From contig JAUILQ010000002.1 in assembly GCA_030433005.1 (NCBI GenBank), positions 1-64,000 of the forward strand: a stretch of 64,000 bases of DNA, read 5' to 3'. The stretch comes from Alphaproteobacteria bacterium. GTDB taxonomy: Bacteria > Pseudomonadota > Alphaproteobacteria > Kiloniellales > DSM-21159. The notes under the pieces are model-generated. The model had not been told where the DNA came from and ran no database searches. It saw only the letters and a list, made by a program, of their open reading frames with translations. Shown here one piece after another: positions 29,414 to 39,700 of this stretch. Position numbers and translations under genes: made by a program. Within the stretch, counting starts at the first letter, position 1, and every line of letters starts with the position of its first letter.

Positions 29414-29961
29414 GCGCGGCGGTGACCGACTTCTACCGCTACCCGCCGAACCGACTGGTCGGCGACTACCTGCGCTCCGGCGTGGGCGTCGCCTTTGGAT
29501 TGGCCGTGCTGCTCGCCGCCGATTCGGTGACCTGGGTGATGGCGCTGATCTTCGGCGGCCTCGCCCTCGCCTTCTCGGCCTTCGGCCTGCGCACGGTGCG
29601 CCAGCACCTGACCGAGGTCGCGGTCAACGACGAGGGCATCTACACGCGCAGCGTCACCGGCGCCCGTGCCCTGCCCTGGGACCAGCTCACCGCGCTGCGC
29701 CTGCGCTACTTCGGCAGCCACCGCCAGCGCAAGAGCCGCAGCGGCGGCTTCCTCGAGCTGACGCTGCAGGGTCCGGAGCAGCGCCTGAAGCTGGAGTCCT
29801 CGATCGCCGGCTTCCGCGACATCGCCTGGTGGTCGGCGCGCGCCGCGCGGCAGAACGGGCTGTCGATCGACCCGACGACCGCCGGCAACCTGCTGGCCAT
29901 CGGCATCGACGCGGACAGCGAGACGCCGCGGCCGGTCAGCGACCCCGATTTCGAGATCTGA
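29410..29961 (+). CDS. Membrane-anchored PH-like domain protein
   Basis: This 183-residue protein has two membrane segments (about 24-62), then a soluble beta-rich part (V-N-D-E-G-I-Y-T-R-S-V-T-G-A-R-A-L-P-W-D-Q-L) that reads like a bacterial pleckstrin-homology domain. No enzyme motif is present. It starts at an ATG overlapping the stop of the MurG-like transferase, behind GGGAGGAAGG, so it belongs to the glycosyltransferase operon. It could be a scaffold for glycan synthesis, but this is inference. A TATAGT at 29377-29382 may be an internal promoter. Confidence 0.6.
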   Translation: MSAAVTDFYRYPPNRLVGDYLRSGVGVAFGLAVLLAADSVTWVMALIFGGLALAFSAFGLRTVRQHLTEVAVNDEGIYTRSVTGARALPWDQLTALRLRYFGSHRQRKSRSGGFLELTLQGPEQRLKLESSIAGFRDIAWWSARAARQNGLSIDPTTAGNLLAIGIDADSETPRPVSDPDFEI

Positions 29962-29972
29962 GCGGGGATGCG

Positions 29973-31874
<1,902 letters not shown>

Positions 31875-31886
31875 GGGGTACGCGGG

Positions 31887-32885
31887 ATGCTGGCCTATAC
31901 CCTGCGCCGCCTGCTCATGATGGTGCCGACGCTGCTGGTGATCTCCTTCATCATCTTCGTCATCATCCAGCTGCCGCCGGGCGACTACCTGGAGACCTAC
32001 ATCGCCGAGCTGCAGGCCCAGGGCGAGGCCGTCGACCCGGCGAAGATCGAGTTCCTGCGCCAGCAGTACGGCCTCGACAAGCCCTTCCTCGAGCAGTACT
32101 TCCTCTGGGTCTGGGGGCTCGTGCAGGGCGACCTGGGCTACTCCTTCGAGTACCGCCTGCCGGTCTCGGACGTCGTCGGCGACCGCCTGCTGCTGACCGT
32201 CGTGGTCGCCACCGCCTCGATCGTCTTCACCTACCTCGTCGCCTTCCCGATCGGCGTCTACACCGCGGTCAGGCAGTACTCGCTGGGCGACTACACGCTG
32301 TCCTTCATCGGGCTGCTCGGCTTGGCGACGCCGAACTTCCTGCTCGGCCTGATCCTGCTGCACCTCGCCTACGAGTGGTTCGGCACCTCGATCGGCGGGC
32401 TCATGGATCCCGAGTACATCAACCAGCCCTGGTCTCTCGCCAAGGTCGGCTCCGTGCTCGCGCATCTCTGGGTGCCGGTCGTGGTGATCGGCACGGCCGG
32501 GACGGCGGCGATGATCCGCCGGCTGCGCGCCAACCTGCTCGACGAGCTGGAGAAGCAGTACGTCGTCACCGCGCGGGCCAAGGGCGTCCCGCCGGTGCGC
32601 CTGCTGTTCAAGTACCCGCTGCGCCTGGCCATCAACCCCTTCATCGCCGACATCGGCAACCTGCTGCCGCAGGTGATCTCCGGCGCGGCCGTGATCTCGG
32701 TCGTGCTCGACCTCAACACCACCGGGCAGATGCTGGTCACCGCCCTGCAGAGTCAGGACATGTACCTCGCCGGCTCCTTCCTGATGTTCCAGTCGATGCT
32801 GGTCGTCGTCGGCGTCTATCTCTCCGACATCGCGCTGGCCGCGCTCGACCCGCGCATCCGCCTGACCGGGGGAGCGACGAAATGA
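31887..32885 (+). CDS. ABC transporter permease, DppB/OppB type
   Basis: This 332-residue inner-membrane permease has the family N-terminus (MLAYTLRRLLMMVPTLLV) and six membrane helices. The EAA coupling loop is L-R-A-N-L-L-D-E-L-E-K-Q-Y-V-V-T-A-R-A-K-G (about 213-233), which contacts the ATPase. GAGGGG lies 8 nt before the ATG. It follows the fused ATPase by 12 nt and overlaps the next permease by 4 nt (ATGA). Confidence 0.93.
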   Translation: MLAYTLRRLLMMVPTLLVISFIIFVIIQLPPGDYLETYIAELQAQGEAVDPAKIEFLRQQYGLDKPFLEQYFLWVWGLVQGDLGYSFEYRLPVSDVVGDRLLLTVVVATASIVFTYLVAFPIGVYTAVRQYSLGDYTLSFIGLLGLATPNFLLGLILLHLAYEWFGTSIGGLMDPEYINQPWSLAKVGSVLAHLWVPVVVIGTAGTAAMIRRLRANLLDELEKQYVVTARAKGVPPVRLLFKYPLRLAINPFIADIGNLLPQVISGAAVISVVLDLNTTGQMLVTALQSQDMYLAGSFLMFQSMLVVVGVYLSDIALAALDPRIRLTGGATK

Positions 32886-34084
32886 GCGACGGGATCGAGC
32901 GCGGCGACCGCCGCTCCCCGGAAGCGGATCCGCGCGCGCCGCTGCCGCACTGGGTCGACGAGGCGCCCTTCGACCCGCACGAGAGCGACGCCATGTCGCC
33001 CGAGCAGGAGCGCTACTACCTCGCCAACCAGTGGACCATCATGTGGTGGAAGTTCCGGCGCCACCGCCTGGCCATGGTCTCGCTCGGCGTGCTGCTGTTC
33101 TTCTACAGCTTCGTGCTGTTCGCCGAGGTGCAGGCGCCCTACGAGCTGCACAGCCGCCACACCGGCTTCATCTACGCGCCGCCGCAGGCCTTGCACCTGT
33201 TCCACGAGGGCGAGTTGGTCGGGCCCTTCGTCTACGGCTACGACCAAGAGCTCGACATGGAGACGCTGCGCCGCGTCTACACCTCGAACCCCGACAAGGT
33301 GCAGCCGCTGCGCTTCCTCTGCTCGGGCGACCCCTACGAGTTCTGGGGCTTGTTCGAGGCCGACTTCCACCTGTTCTGCCCGGCCGAGGGCGGCGAGGTC
33401 TTCCTGCTCGGCACGGACCGCCTGGGCCGCGACGTGCTGAGCCGGATCATCTACGGGGCGCGCATCTCGCTGACCATCGGGCTGATCGGCATCGCGCTGG
33501 CGCTCGTGCTCGGCATCGTCATCGGCGGCCTCGCCGGCTACTACGGCGGCTGGGTCGACAACGTCGTGCAGCGCTCGATCGAGATCATCCGCTCGTTTCC
33601 GGAGATCCCGCTGTTCATGACGCTCTCGGCGATCCTGCCGGTGACCTGGTCGCCGATCGGCGTGTTCTTCGGCCTGACCATCATCCTGGCCTTCCTGGAG
33701 TGGCCCGGGCTGGCGCGCGCCGTGCGCTCGAAGCTGTTCTCGCTGCGCGAGGAGGACTTCACCACGGCGGCGCAGCTGATGGGCGCCAGGCCGGCGCGGA
33801 TCATCGGCCGCCACCTGCTGCCCAGCTTCACCAGCCACCTGATCGCCTCGGCGACGCTGTCGATCCCGACGATCATCCTGGCCGAGACGGCGCTGTCCTT
33901 CCTCGGCCTCGGCCTGCGTCCGCCGGTAACCTCCTGGGGCGTGCTGCTGACCGAGGCGCAGTCGAGCTCGGTCATCAACGTCTATCCCTGGCTGCTGCTG
34001 CCAGGGGTGCCGGTCGTGCTGGTCGTACTCGCCTTCAATTTCCTCGGCGACGGATTGCGCGACGCGGCGGACCCCTACAAGTAA
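32882..34084 (+). CDS. ABC transporter permease, DppC/OppC type, with extended periplasmic loop
   Basis: This 400-residue permease has an N-terminal soluble tail of about 55 residues, a first helix (M-V-S-L-G-V-L-L-F-F-Y-S-F), then an unusually long loop of about 100 residues containing two Cys (L-C-S-G-D and L-F-C-P-A). The standard core T-D-R-L-G-R-D-V-L-S-R follows, with the EAA loop D-F-T-T-A-A-Q-L-M-G-A-R. It pairs with the DppB-type permease. The long loop suggests a special mode of substrate or binding-protein contact. Peptides or other bulky solutes are likely cargo. Confidence 0.92.
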   Translation: MSDGIERGDRRSPEADPRAPLPHWVDEAPFDPHESDAMSPEQERYYLANQWTIMWWKFRRHRLAMVSLGVLLFFYSFVLFAEVQAPYELHSRHTGFIYAPPQALHLFHEGELVGPFVYGYDQELDMETLRRVYTSNPDKVQPLRFLCSGDPYEFWGLFEADFHLFCPAEGGEVFLLGTDRLGRDVLSRIIYGARISLTIGLIGIALALVLGIVIGGLAGYYGGWVDNVVQRSIEIIRSFPEIPLFMTLSAILPVTWSPIGVFFGLTIILAFLEWPGLARAVRSKLFSLREEDFTTAAQLMGARPARIIGRHLLPSFTSHLIASATLSIPTIILAETALSFLGLGLRPPVTSWGVLLTEAQSSSVINVYPWLLLPGVPVVLVVLAFNFLGDGLRDAADPYK

Positions 34085-34114
34085 GAGAGACCCGTTCCCG
34101 AAGGATCGCCCGCG

Positions 34115-34600
34115 ATGCAGCCGCCGCTCCTGGCCAAGCTCGAGATCGAGTTGCGCCGCTTCCGCGACAAGGAGTTCCAACGCGCGACGCTGGCCGCCTG
34201 CCTGCTCATCGCCGAGGCCGACGGCGCGATCGACCCGGCCGAGGAGGCCTCGATCCGCAGCGCCTTCGACCGCCTGCCGATCCTGCGCGAGCTCGATGCC
34301 GACAAGGCGCTGGCGCTGTTCGAGCAGTACCGCGCGCTGCTCGCCGATCCGCTCGAGGGACCGCGCGCACGCCGGGTGCTCTACCGCAAGGTCGAACGCT
34401 TCCAGGGCCGCTACAAGCACGCCCGCACGCTGCTGCGCGCCGCCTACCTGGTGCTCGGCGCCGACGGCGTCGACCACCCCGACGAGATCCGCGAGTTCAA
34501 GCGGCTGTGCGGCCTGCTCGGCCTGGAGCCGCGCCTGGTGATCGGCGAGGAGCAGGGCCGCAACGGCGTCCCGCCGGCCGACATCCGGCCCTCAGGCTAG
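34115..34600 (+). CDS. TerB-like (tellurite resistance B / DjlA N-terminal) domain protein
   Basis: This 161-residue all-helical protein has the acidic metal-binding repeats of TerB: A-E-A-D-G-A-I-D-P-A-E (about 31-41), and later L-G-A-D-G-V-D-H-P-D-E (about 115-125). TerB-like proteins are cytoplasmic adaptors in stress and membrane systems. No other ter gene is present. Its stop overlaps the stop of the converging cyclase gene by 9 nt. Confidence 0.8.
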   Translation: MQPPLLAKLEIELRRFRDKEFQRATLAACLLIAEADGAIDPAEEASIRSAFDRLPILRELDADKALALFEQYRALLADPLEGPRARRVLYRKVERFQGRYKHARTLLRAAYLVLGADGVDHPDEIREFKRLCGLLGLEPRLVIGEEQGRNGVPPADIRPSG

Positions 34601-35998
34601 TCGCACCAGGTCGAGCGGCTGGCCGACGCCCTCGACCGTCTCGCCGGGCAGCGCCTCGTGGGCCGGCCGCGGCTCGAAGCCCTGGCGGCAGGCGAGCGCG
34701 TAGGCCTCGGCGCTGGCCAGGGCCAGGCTGCCCGCCCGCTTGTTGTGCTTCTCCAGCTTGGCCGAGAGGTTGACGGCGTCGCCGATCACGGTGATCTCCA
34801 GGCGGTTGTCGGTGCCGACGGCGCCGAACAGCACCGGCCCGGTCGCCAGCGCCCCGTTGACCCGCGGCGCCGGCTTGCCGGCGGCCTCGCGCTCGGCGCG
34901 CCAGCGCTCGGCCGCCTCGATCACCGCCTCGAGGGCCCGCAGCGCCTCGGCGGCGTAGGCCTCGTTGCGCTGCGCCGCGCCGAAAGAGGCCATGATGCCG
35001 TCGCCCAGGTATTTGTCGATCGAGCCGCCGTGGGCCTGGACGATCGGCACGACCCGGGCCTGGTACTCGCCGAGAATCGCCAGCACCGCCTGCGGCGACT
35101 CGCTTTCGGCCAGGCGGGTGAAGCCGCGCAGGTCGAAGTTGAGGATCGCCGCGTCGCAGATCTCGGCGCTGCCGGCCTCGATGGCGCGCTCGGCGCCCTT
35201 GATGCGCTGGGCGACCTGCGGCGCGAAGAAGCGCGACAGCTCCTGGGCGGCGATGCCCTCGCTGACCGACCGGATCAGCAGGTTGCGGCCGCGGGTCAGC
35301 GCGACGCCGAGCACGATGGCGACGACCAGGATCGAGATGACCTTGTCGAACTCGGCGCCGAGCAGGATGGCGTTGGAGGTCAGGTACTCGACGTAGTTGC
35401 GCGTGATCATCGAGTCGGCCGGGTTCGAGAAGACCACGTAGCCGACCATCGCCAGCCAGCCCGCGGCGGCGACGAGACCGGACCAGACGACGAAGCGCGC
35501 GTCGAAGCGCAGGGCCCTCAGCGCGATGAAGATGAAGACGTAGAGCAGCGTCGGCGCCTTCAGGTAGAACGACGGCGGCTGGCCGTACTGCAGGTGGAAC
35601 GACCAGATCAGCGCCATCAGCAGCGCCATGTCGAGGACCGACGAGAGCGCCACAGTCCAGGCCGGCAGCCGGCCGAGGTAGGACCAGGCGATGCGGACCA
35701 CGGTCAGCAGCAGGTAGACGCCGAGCGCGATCGGCACCGGCTCGAGCCCGACGCCGCCCAGCCCGGTATCCTCGAGGTCGCCCCCCCGTGGCGCCGTCTT
35801 GGGCGCGATCAGGTAGAGCGCGCCGAACAGCACGACGATCGAGAGCTGCAGCCAGCCGATCAGCCGTTCGGTCTGGTCCTCCTGCTCCTGGATCGCGTCG
35901 CGCACGCGCTGCGGCAAGCGCAGGGGCACGTCGCTGCGACGCAGCAGGCGGGCCCGCCAGGGCCTCGGCTCGCGAGGAGTGATGTCGCTGGCGACCAC
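34592..35998 (-). CDS. Membrane class III adenylate/guanylate cyclase
   Basis: This 468-residue protein has six predicted membrane helices (about 47-66, 88-109, 114-134, 149-164, 170-190, 218-236) and a C-terminal class III cyclase domain. Metal aspartates are Asp289 (N-F-D-L-R-G-F-T) and Asp333 (L-G-D-G-I-M-A-S-F). The transition-state Asn is Asn410, but the usual Arg four residues on is Lys414 (V-N-L-S-A-K-L-E). Activity is still plausible. The start is GTG 35998 behind GGGAGG. It could supply cAMP or cGMP to the binding protein at 21057. Confidence 0.88.
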   Translation of the reverse strand: MVASDITPREPRPWRARLLRRSDVPLRLPQRVRDAIQEQEDQTERLIGWLQLSIVVLFGALYLIAPKTAPRGGDLEDTGLGGVGLEPVPIALGVYLLLTVVRIAWSYLGRLPAWTVALSSVLDMALLMALIWSFHLQYGQPPSFYLKAPTLLYVFIFIALRALRFDARFVVWSGLVAAAGWLAMVGYVVFSNPADSMITRNYVEYLTSNAILLGAEFDKVISILVVAIVLGVALTRGRNLLIRSVSEGIAAQELSRFFAPQVAQRIKGAERAIEAGSAEICDAAILNFDLRGFTRLAESESPQAVLAILGEYQARVVPIVQAHGGSIDKYLGDGIMASFGAAQRNEAYAAEALRALEAVIEAAERWRAEREAAGKPAPRVNGALATGPVLFGAVGTDNRLEITVIGDAVNLSAKLEKHNKRAGSLALASAEAYALACRQGFEPRPAHEALPGETVEGVGQPLDLVRLA

Positions 35999-36159
35999 CG
36001 CTTCGGCCTCCCGTCCCGCGGCCCTGTGGCCGCGCCTGCCAGTCTAGGGCGCCTCGCCCGGACGTTGCACGGCCTCAAGATGGCCCGGGTGCCGGACACG
36101 CGGGCATCAGAAGGCCGTGACCGGGCGGCGAGGTCCTCCCCGGGGAGCGCGGCGGCGGA

Positions 36160-37008
36160 TCAGCGCCGCCGCTCGAGCCAGAGGCTGGTCTCGAAGGCGC
36201 CTTCCGGCAGCGGCAGGTGCCCGGCGACGCCGGCGGCGACCCGCTCGGCCAGCCGCGTCGCCGCCCAGCGGCTCGACCAGAGCAACGCCCAGTCGCCGCT
36301 CTCGAGCAGCGGCGGCAGGACCTGCTGCTCGTTGTAGCCGCGCCAGTCCCAGCTCTCCGGATAGTCGTCGGGCAGGAAGATGTCGTGGACCTGCAGCAGG
36401 CAGCCGACCGGCAGGCGCGGCAGCACCCGCCCGAAGAACAGGTCGACGTCGCTGCCCGGAACCAGCAGATGGCTGGAATCGATCGAGACGGCGTCGCCGG
36501 CCGCCAGCCCTTCGAAGGGCGCCGGGCCGGTTTCCTGCAGCAGGCGGCGGTGCAGCGTGATCGGCAGCGCTGCGACGTCCGCCCGCGGCGCCGGGTCGAT
36601 CGCCGTCAGCGCCAGGTCGAAGCCGCCGTCCTGCGCGGCGCGGCGAAAGAAGCGGGTCGAGTGGCCGGAGCCGACCTCAACCAGGCGGGCCGGCCGGCGT
36701 TCGCGCAGCAGCGCGTAGGCGGCGGCAGCGTCCAGGCGCGGGAACCAGCTCTGGCGCCAGCGCGGCGCCGGCGGCGGCTCGGCGCCGATGGCGAGCAGCG
36801 CGCCGGCATGGCGCTCCATCGCCTCCAGGAGCGCGAGGAAGGCCGGCTCGGCGGCGCGGAAGCGCTCGGCCAGCTCGGGATAGGCGGTGTCGCGGACCCG
36901 CGCCGGCCAGCGGCCGGCATAGCGATGCGGCAGGAAGAAGCCGCGCCGGGCGGTGCCGAGCAGGGTCGGCAGGCCGAGCGCCAGGCGCCGGCGCCAGGCA
37001 CGGGTCAC
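36160..37008 (-). CDS. Class I SAM-dependent methyltransferase-like protein
   Basis: This 282-residue protein has the SAM-binding motif L-V-E-V-G-S-G-H-S-T-R-F-F (about 109-121) and A-I-D-P-A-P as the acidic loop that holds the ribose. D-A-V-S-I-D-S-S-H-L and L-L-Q-V-H-D-I-F are the later family motifs (Methyltransf_24 type), often found in glycan or cell-surface gene regions. The acceptor is unknown. The start is GTG at 37008 with a weak ribosome-binding site. It lies 43 nt after the metallo-hydrolase gene on the same strand. Confidence 0.8.
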   Translation of the reverse strand: MTRAWRRRLALGLPTLLGTARRGFFLPHRYAGRWPARVRDTAYPELAERFRAAEPAFLALLEAMERHAGALLAIGAEPPPAPRWRQSWFPRLDAAAAYALLRERRPARLVEVGSGHSTRFFRRAAQDGGFDLALTAIDPAPRADVAALPITLHRRLLQETGPAPFEGLAAGDAVSIDSSHLLVPGSDVDLFFGRVLPRLPVGCLLQVHDIFLPDDYPESWDWRGYNEQQVLPPLLESGDWALLWSSRWAATRLAERVAAGVAGHLPLPEGAFETSLWLERRR

Positions 37009-37051
37009 CGTTTCGGATCCGGAACGGCGACGAGAGGCTGGTCGAGCAGGC

Positions 37052-37891
37052 TCACGGCGAGAGGGTCATGCCCTCGCGCGCCACGACCGTGCCCGGCCGC
37101 GCCGCCTCCGCGGCCTCGGCGACGGCGTCCATGAAGCCGTCGTCGTGCGAGGGGTCGTGATGGAAGATCGCGAGCCGGGCGCCGGCGGCCTCGGCGAGGC
37201 GCACGCCCTCCTCCCAGGTCGAGTGGCCCCAGCCGCGGTAGCGCGGATACTCGGCGTCGGTGTAGCTGGAATCGTAGATGACCAGATCGGCACCCTCGAT
37301 CAGCCCGAGGACGGTCGCGTCGAGCTCGCCTTCGCGGTGCTCGGTGTCGGTGACGTAGCAGATCGCCCGGCCGTCGTACTCGACCCGGTAGCCGCAGGCC
37401 CCGTTGGGGTGGTTGAGCGCGGCGGTCTTCAGGGTCACCCCGGGGCGCGGGGTCAGGGTCTGGCCGCAGTCGAAGTCGACGAAGCTGCAGTCCGCGGCGA
37501 AGATCGTCGGCGGCACCGGGAACAGCGGCGCCGACATGAACTTGCAGAGCACGTGGTGCAGCTCGAGGCCCGGCTCCAGGTGACCGGCGTGCAGGCGGAT
37601 GCGGTTGCGCTTGTCGAACAGCGGCCCGAAGAAGGGCACGCCGGCGATGTGGTCGATGTGCGTGTGGGTCAGGAAGATGTCGAAGTCGAGCCCGTCGGGC
37701 CCGCAGTCCTTGGCCAGCTTCTGGCCGAGCGGCCGCAGTCCGGTGCCGGCGTCGAAGATCAGCAGCTGTCCGCCGCAGCGCACCTCCAGACAGGAGGTGT
37801 TGCCGCCGTAGCGGCTGTAGTCCGGGCCCGGGCAGGCGATCGAGCCGCGGACCCCCCAGAAGGTGACGGAGAAATCGTCTGTGCCGCTCAC
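37052..37891 (-). CDS. Metallo-beta-lactamase-fold hydrolase
   Basis: This 279-residue MBL-fold enzyme has zinc residues H76-T-H-I-D80-H81, with further ligands expected in A-L-N-H-P, D-S-S-Y-T-D and I-F-H-H-D-P-S-H-D-D. The opening F-W-G-V-R-G-S-I-A-C-P-G-P and Y-G-G-N-T-S-C-L-E-V are typical of the group often labelled PDE- or RNase Z-like, acting on phosphodiesters or cyclic nucleotides. The reaction is not certain. The start is GTG 37891 behind GGGGAC. It heads a pair with the methyltransferase gene. Confidence 0.85.
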   Translation of the reverse strand: MSGTDDFSVTFWGVRGSIACPGPDYSRYGGNTSCLEVRCGGQLLIFDAGTGLRPLGQKLAKDCGPDGLDFDIFLTHTHIDHIAGVPFFGPLFDKRNRIRLHAGHLEPGLELHHVLCKFMSAPLFPVPPTIFAADCSFVDFDCGQTLTPRPGVTLKTAALNHPNGACGYRVEYDGRAICYVTDTEHREGELDATVLGLIEGADLVIYDSSYTDAEYPRYRGWGHSTWEEGVRLAEAAGARLAIFHHDPSHDDGFMDAVAEAAEAARPGTVVAREGMTLSP

Positions 37892-37960
37892 CGGCCGTCC
37901 CCGGTCTGTGACATGACGTTTCCTATGTAGGCGGTGGGCGGCGGCGGGCCAAGCAAGGGG

Positions 37961-38656
37961 TCAGGGGACCAGGCGGTAGCCGCCCGGCTCGGTGACCAGG
38001 ATCCGGGCGCTGGAGGGATCGCTCTCGATCTTCTGGCGCAGCCTGTAGACGTGGGTCTCGAGCGTGTGGGTCGTGACCCCGGCGTTGTAGCCCCAGACCT
38101 CGCCGAGCAGCGTGTCGCGGCCGATCGCGCGGTCGCCGGCGCGGTAGAGGTACTTGAGGATCGCCGTCTCCTTCTCGGTAAGATGCACCTTCTGCCCGTT
38201 CTCGCCGTGCTGCAGCAGCTTGGCCGCCGGGCGGAAGGTGTAGGGGCCGATCGAGAAGACCGCATCCTCGCTCTGCTCGTGCTGGCGCAGCTGGGCGCGC
38301 AGTCGGGCCAGCAGCACGCCGAGCTTGAAGGGCTTGGTGACGTAGTCGTTGGCGCCGGCGTCGAGGCCGAGGATCTGGTCGGAATCGCCGTCCATCGCGG
38401 TCAGCATGACGATCGGCGACTTGACGCCGTTGCGGCGCAGCAGCCGGCAGACCTCCCGGCCGTCGAGATCGGGCAGGCCGACGTCGAGCAGGATGGCGTC
38501 GTAGTGATCGGCCTTGGCGAGGTCGAGGGCCCGGCAGCCGTTCTCGGCCTGGGTCGCGGAGAACTCCTCGTGCAGCTGCAGCTGCTCGGCGAGCGACTGG
38601 CGCAGGCTGTCGTCGTCGTCGACGATCAGGATCTTTCTGGCAACCGGTGTCCGCAT
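37961..38656 (-). CDS. OmpR-family response regulator (orphan)
   Basis: This 231-residue two-domain regulator has a receiver domain with acidic pocket D-D-D-D (13-16), phospho-acceptor Asp58, Thr86 and Lys108, then a winged-helix DNA-binding domain (about 135-231, ending H-V-Y-R-L-R-Q-K-I-E and E-P-G-G-Y-R-L). No histidine kinase gene is near, so its partner lies elsewhere. Target genes are unknown. Confidence 0.9.
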   Translation of the reverse strand: MRTPVARKILIVDDDDSLRQSLAEQLQLHEEFSATQAENGCRALDLAKADHYDAILLDVGLPDLDGREVCRLLRRNGVKSPIVMLTAMDGDSDQILGLDAGANDYVTKPFKLGVLLARLRAQLRQHEQSEDAVFSIGPYTFRPAAKLLQHGENGQKVHLTEKETAILKYLYRAGDRAIGRDTLLGEVWGYNAGVTTHTLETHVYRLRQKIESDPSSARILVTEPGGYRLVP

Positions 38657-38717
38657 GGTCAGCTCGGCACTCCTCGGTCCGCCTTCGCCCGACCGGCCGT
38701 GCGAGACCGGGCCAGAC

Positions 38718-39590
38718 TCAGGAAATCGTCCCGTTTTGCGCTAGATAGCATAGGGACCGGTGGAGCGCATGGTCCTTTTCGCCGAGCGCGTCGACCGCAC
38801 TGAAGTGGTGACGGCCGGGCAGCGGCACCACCATGGCGCGGTTGCCGCGGGCCTCCCAGCCGGCCAGGAATTCGTCCTGCTGCTGAATGAACTCCTCGGG
38901 CTCCTCCTCGCCGACCGCCAGGATCATCGGCGGTCCCGCCTCGGGGATCAGCGCCTGCGGGCTGCAGGAGGCGACGGCTGCGTTGTCGAGCTGCAGCACC
39001 TCCTGCTGGTAGGACAGGCGGATCGGCTCGAGCTGGTACAGCCCGGAGACGGCGCAGGCGCCGCGCAGCATGTCGCGCGGCAGGTCGTGGCGCGACCAGT
39101 CGCAGACCGCGGCCATGGCGGCCAGGTGGCCGCCGGCGGAATGGCCGGCGACGACGATGCCCTCGCGGTCGAAGCCGAGCTCCTCGGCGTTCTCGTAGAG
39201 CCAGGCCAGGGCGCCCTCGACCTCGGCGACCATCTGCGGGATCCGCGCCGCCGGCGCCAGGGTGTAGTTGATCGAGGCGTAGGCGATCCCGGCTTCCTGG
39301 AAGACCGGCGCGAAGGAGGAATAGTCTCCCTTGTCGAGCGACTGCCAGTAGCCGCCGTGCACGAAGGCGACGAGCGGCGCGTCGGCCTGCCCCGCGGGGA
39401 AGAAGTCGAGCGTCTGCATCGGCTTGGCACCGTAGGGCAGGTCGAGCCGGCAATCGGCCTGGGCGCGCACGCGGCGGCTTTCCTCGGCCCAGCGGGCGAA
39501 GTATTCGACATGCTCGGGCGTGCGCGCCCGCAGATTGATCTGCCGGTCGAGCGCGGCCTTGTCGTATGCGCGCCAAAGCGTCTCGCTCAT
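38718..39590 (-). CDS. Alpha/beta hydrolase, arylformamidase-like
   Basis: This 290-residue esterase fold has the oxyanion motif H-G-G-Y-W (78-82) and nucleophile Ser151 in A-G-H-S-A-G-G-H. The catalytic His is in P-G-R-H-H-F. The acid is probably a Glu in A-V-G-E-E-E-P-E-E-F. The N-terminal pattern resembles kynurenine formamidase and carbamate or ester hydrolases of this group. The substrate is unproven. The ATG at 39590 is used because the spacing from GGGAGG is correct; another ATG three codons up is too close to it. Confidence 0.83.
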   Translation of the reverse strand: MSETLWRAYDKAALDRQINLRARTPEHVEYFARWAEESRRVRAQADCRLDLPYGAKPMQTLDFFPAGQADAPLVAFVHGGYWQSLDKGDYSSFAPVFQEAGIAYASINYTLAPAARIPQMVAEVEGALAWLYENAEELGFDREGIVVAGHSAGGHLAAMAAVCDWSRHDLPRDMLRGACAVSGLYQLEPIRLSYQQEVLQLDNAAVASCSPQALIPEAGPPMILAVGEEEPEEFIQQQDEFLAGWEARGNRAMVVPLPGRHHFSAVDALGEKDHALHRSLCYLAQNGTIS

Positions 39591-39700
39591 GGGCCTCATG
39601 CCTCCCTTGCGTTGCCGGCCGGTGTGGCTGCCCCATGTATAGGCAGCGGGAGTCAGCAAAGAAAGACCGAGCGGCCGTTCGCGTGCGGCCACGGGAAGCG

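Noticed and set aside
37888-37914. Eight-codon open frame (MSQTGDGR) ending at the GTG of the metallo-hydrolase gene
   Set aside because: The overlap is suggestive of a leader peptide, but it has no ribosome-binding site and such tiny frames are expected by chance.
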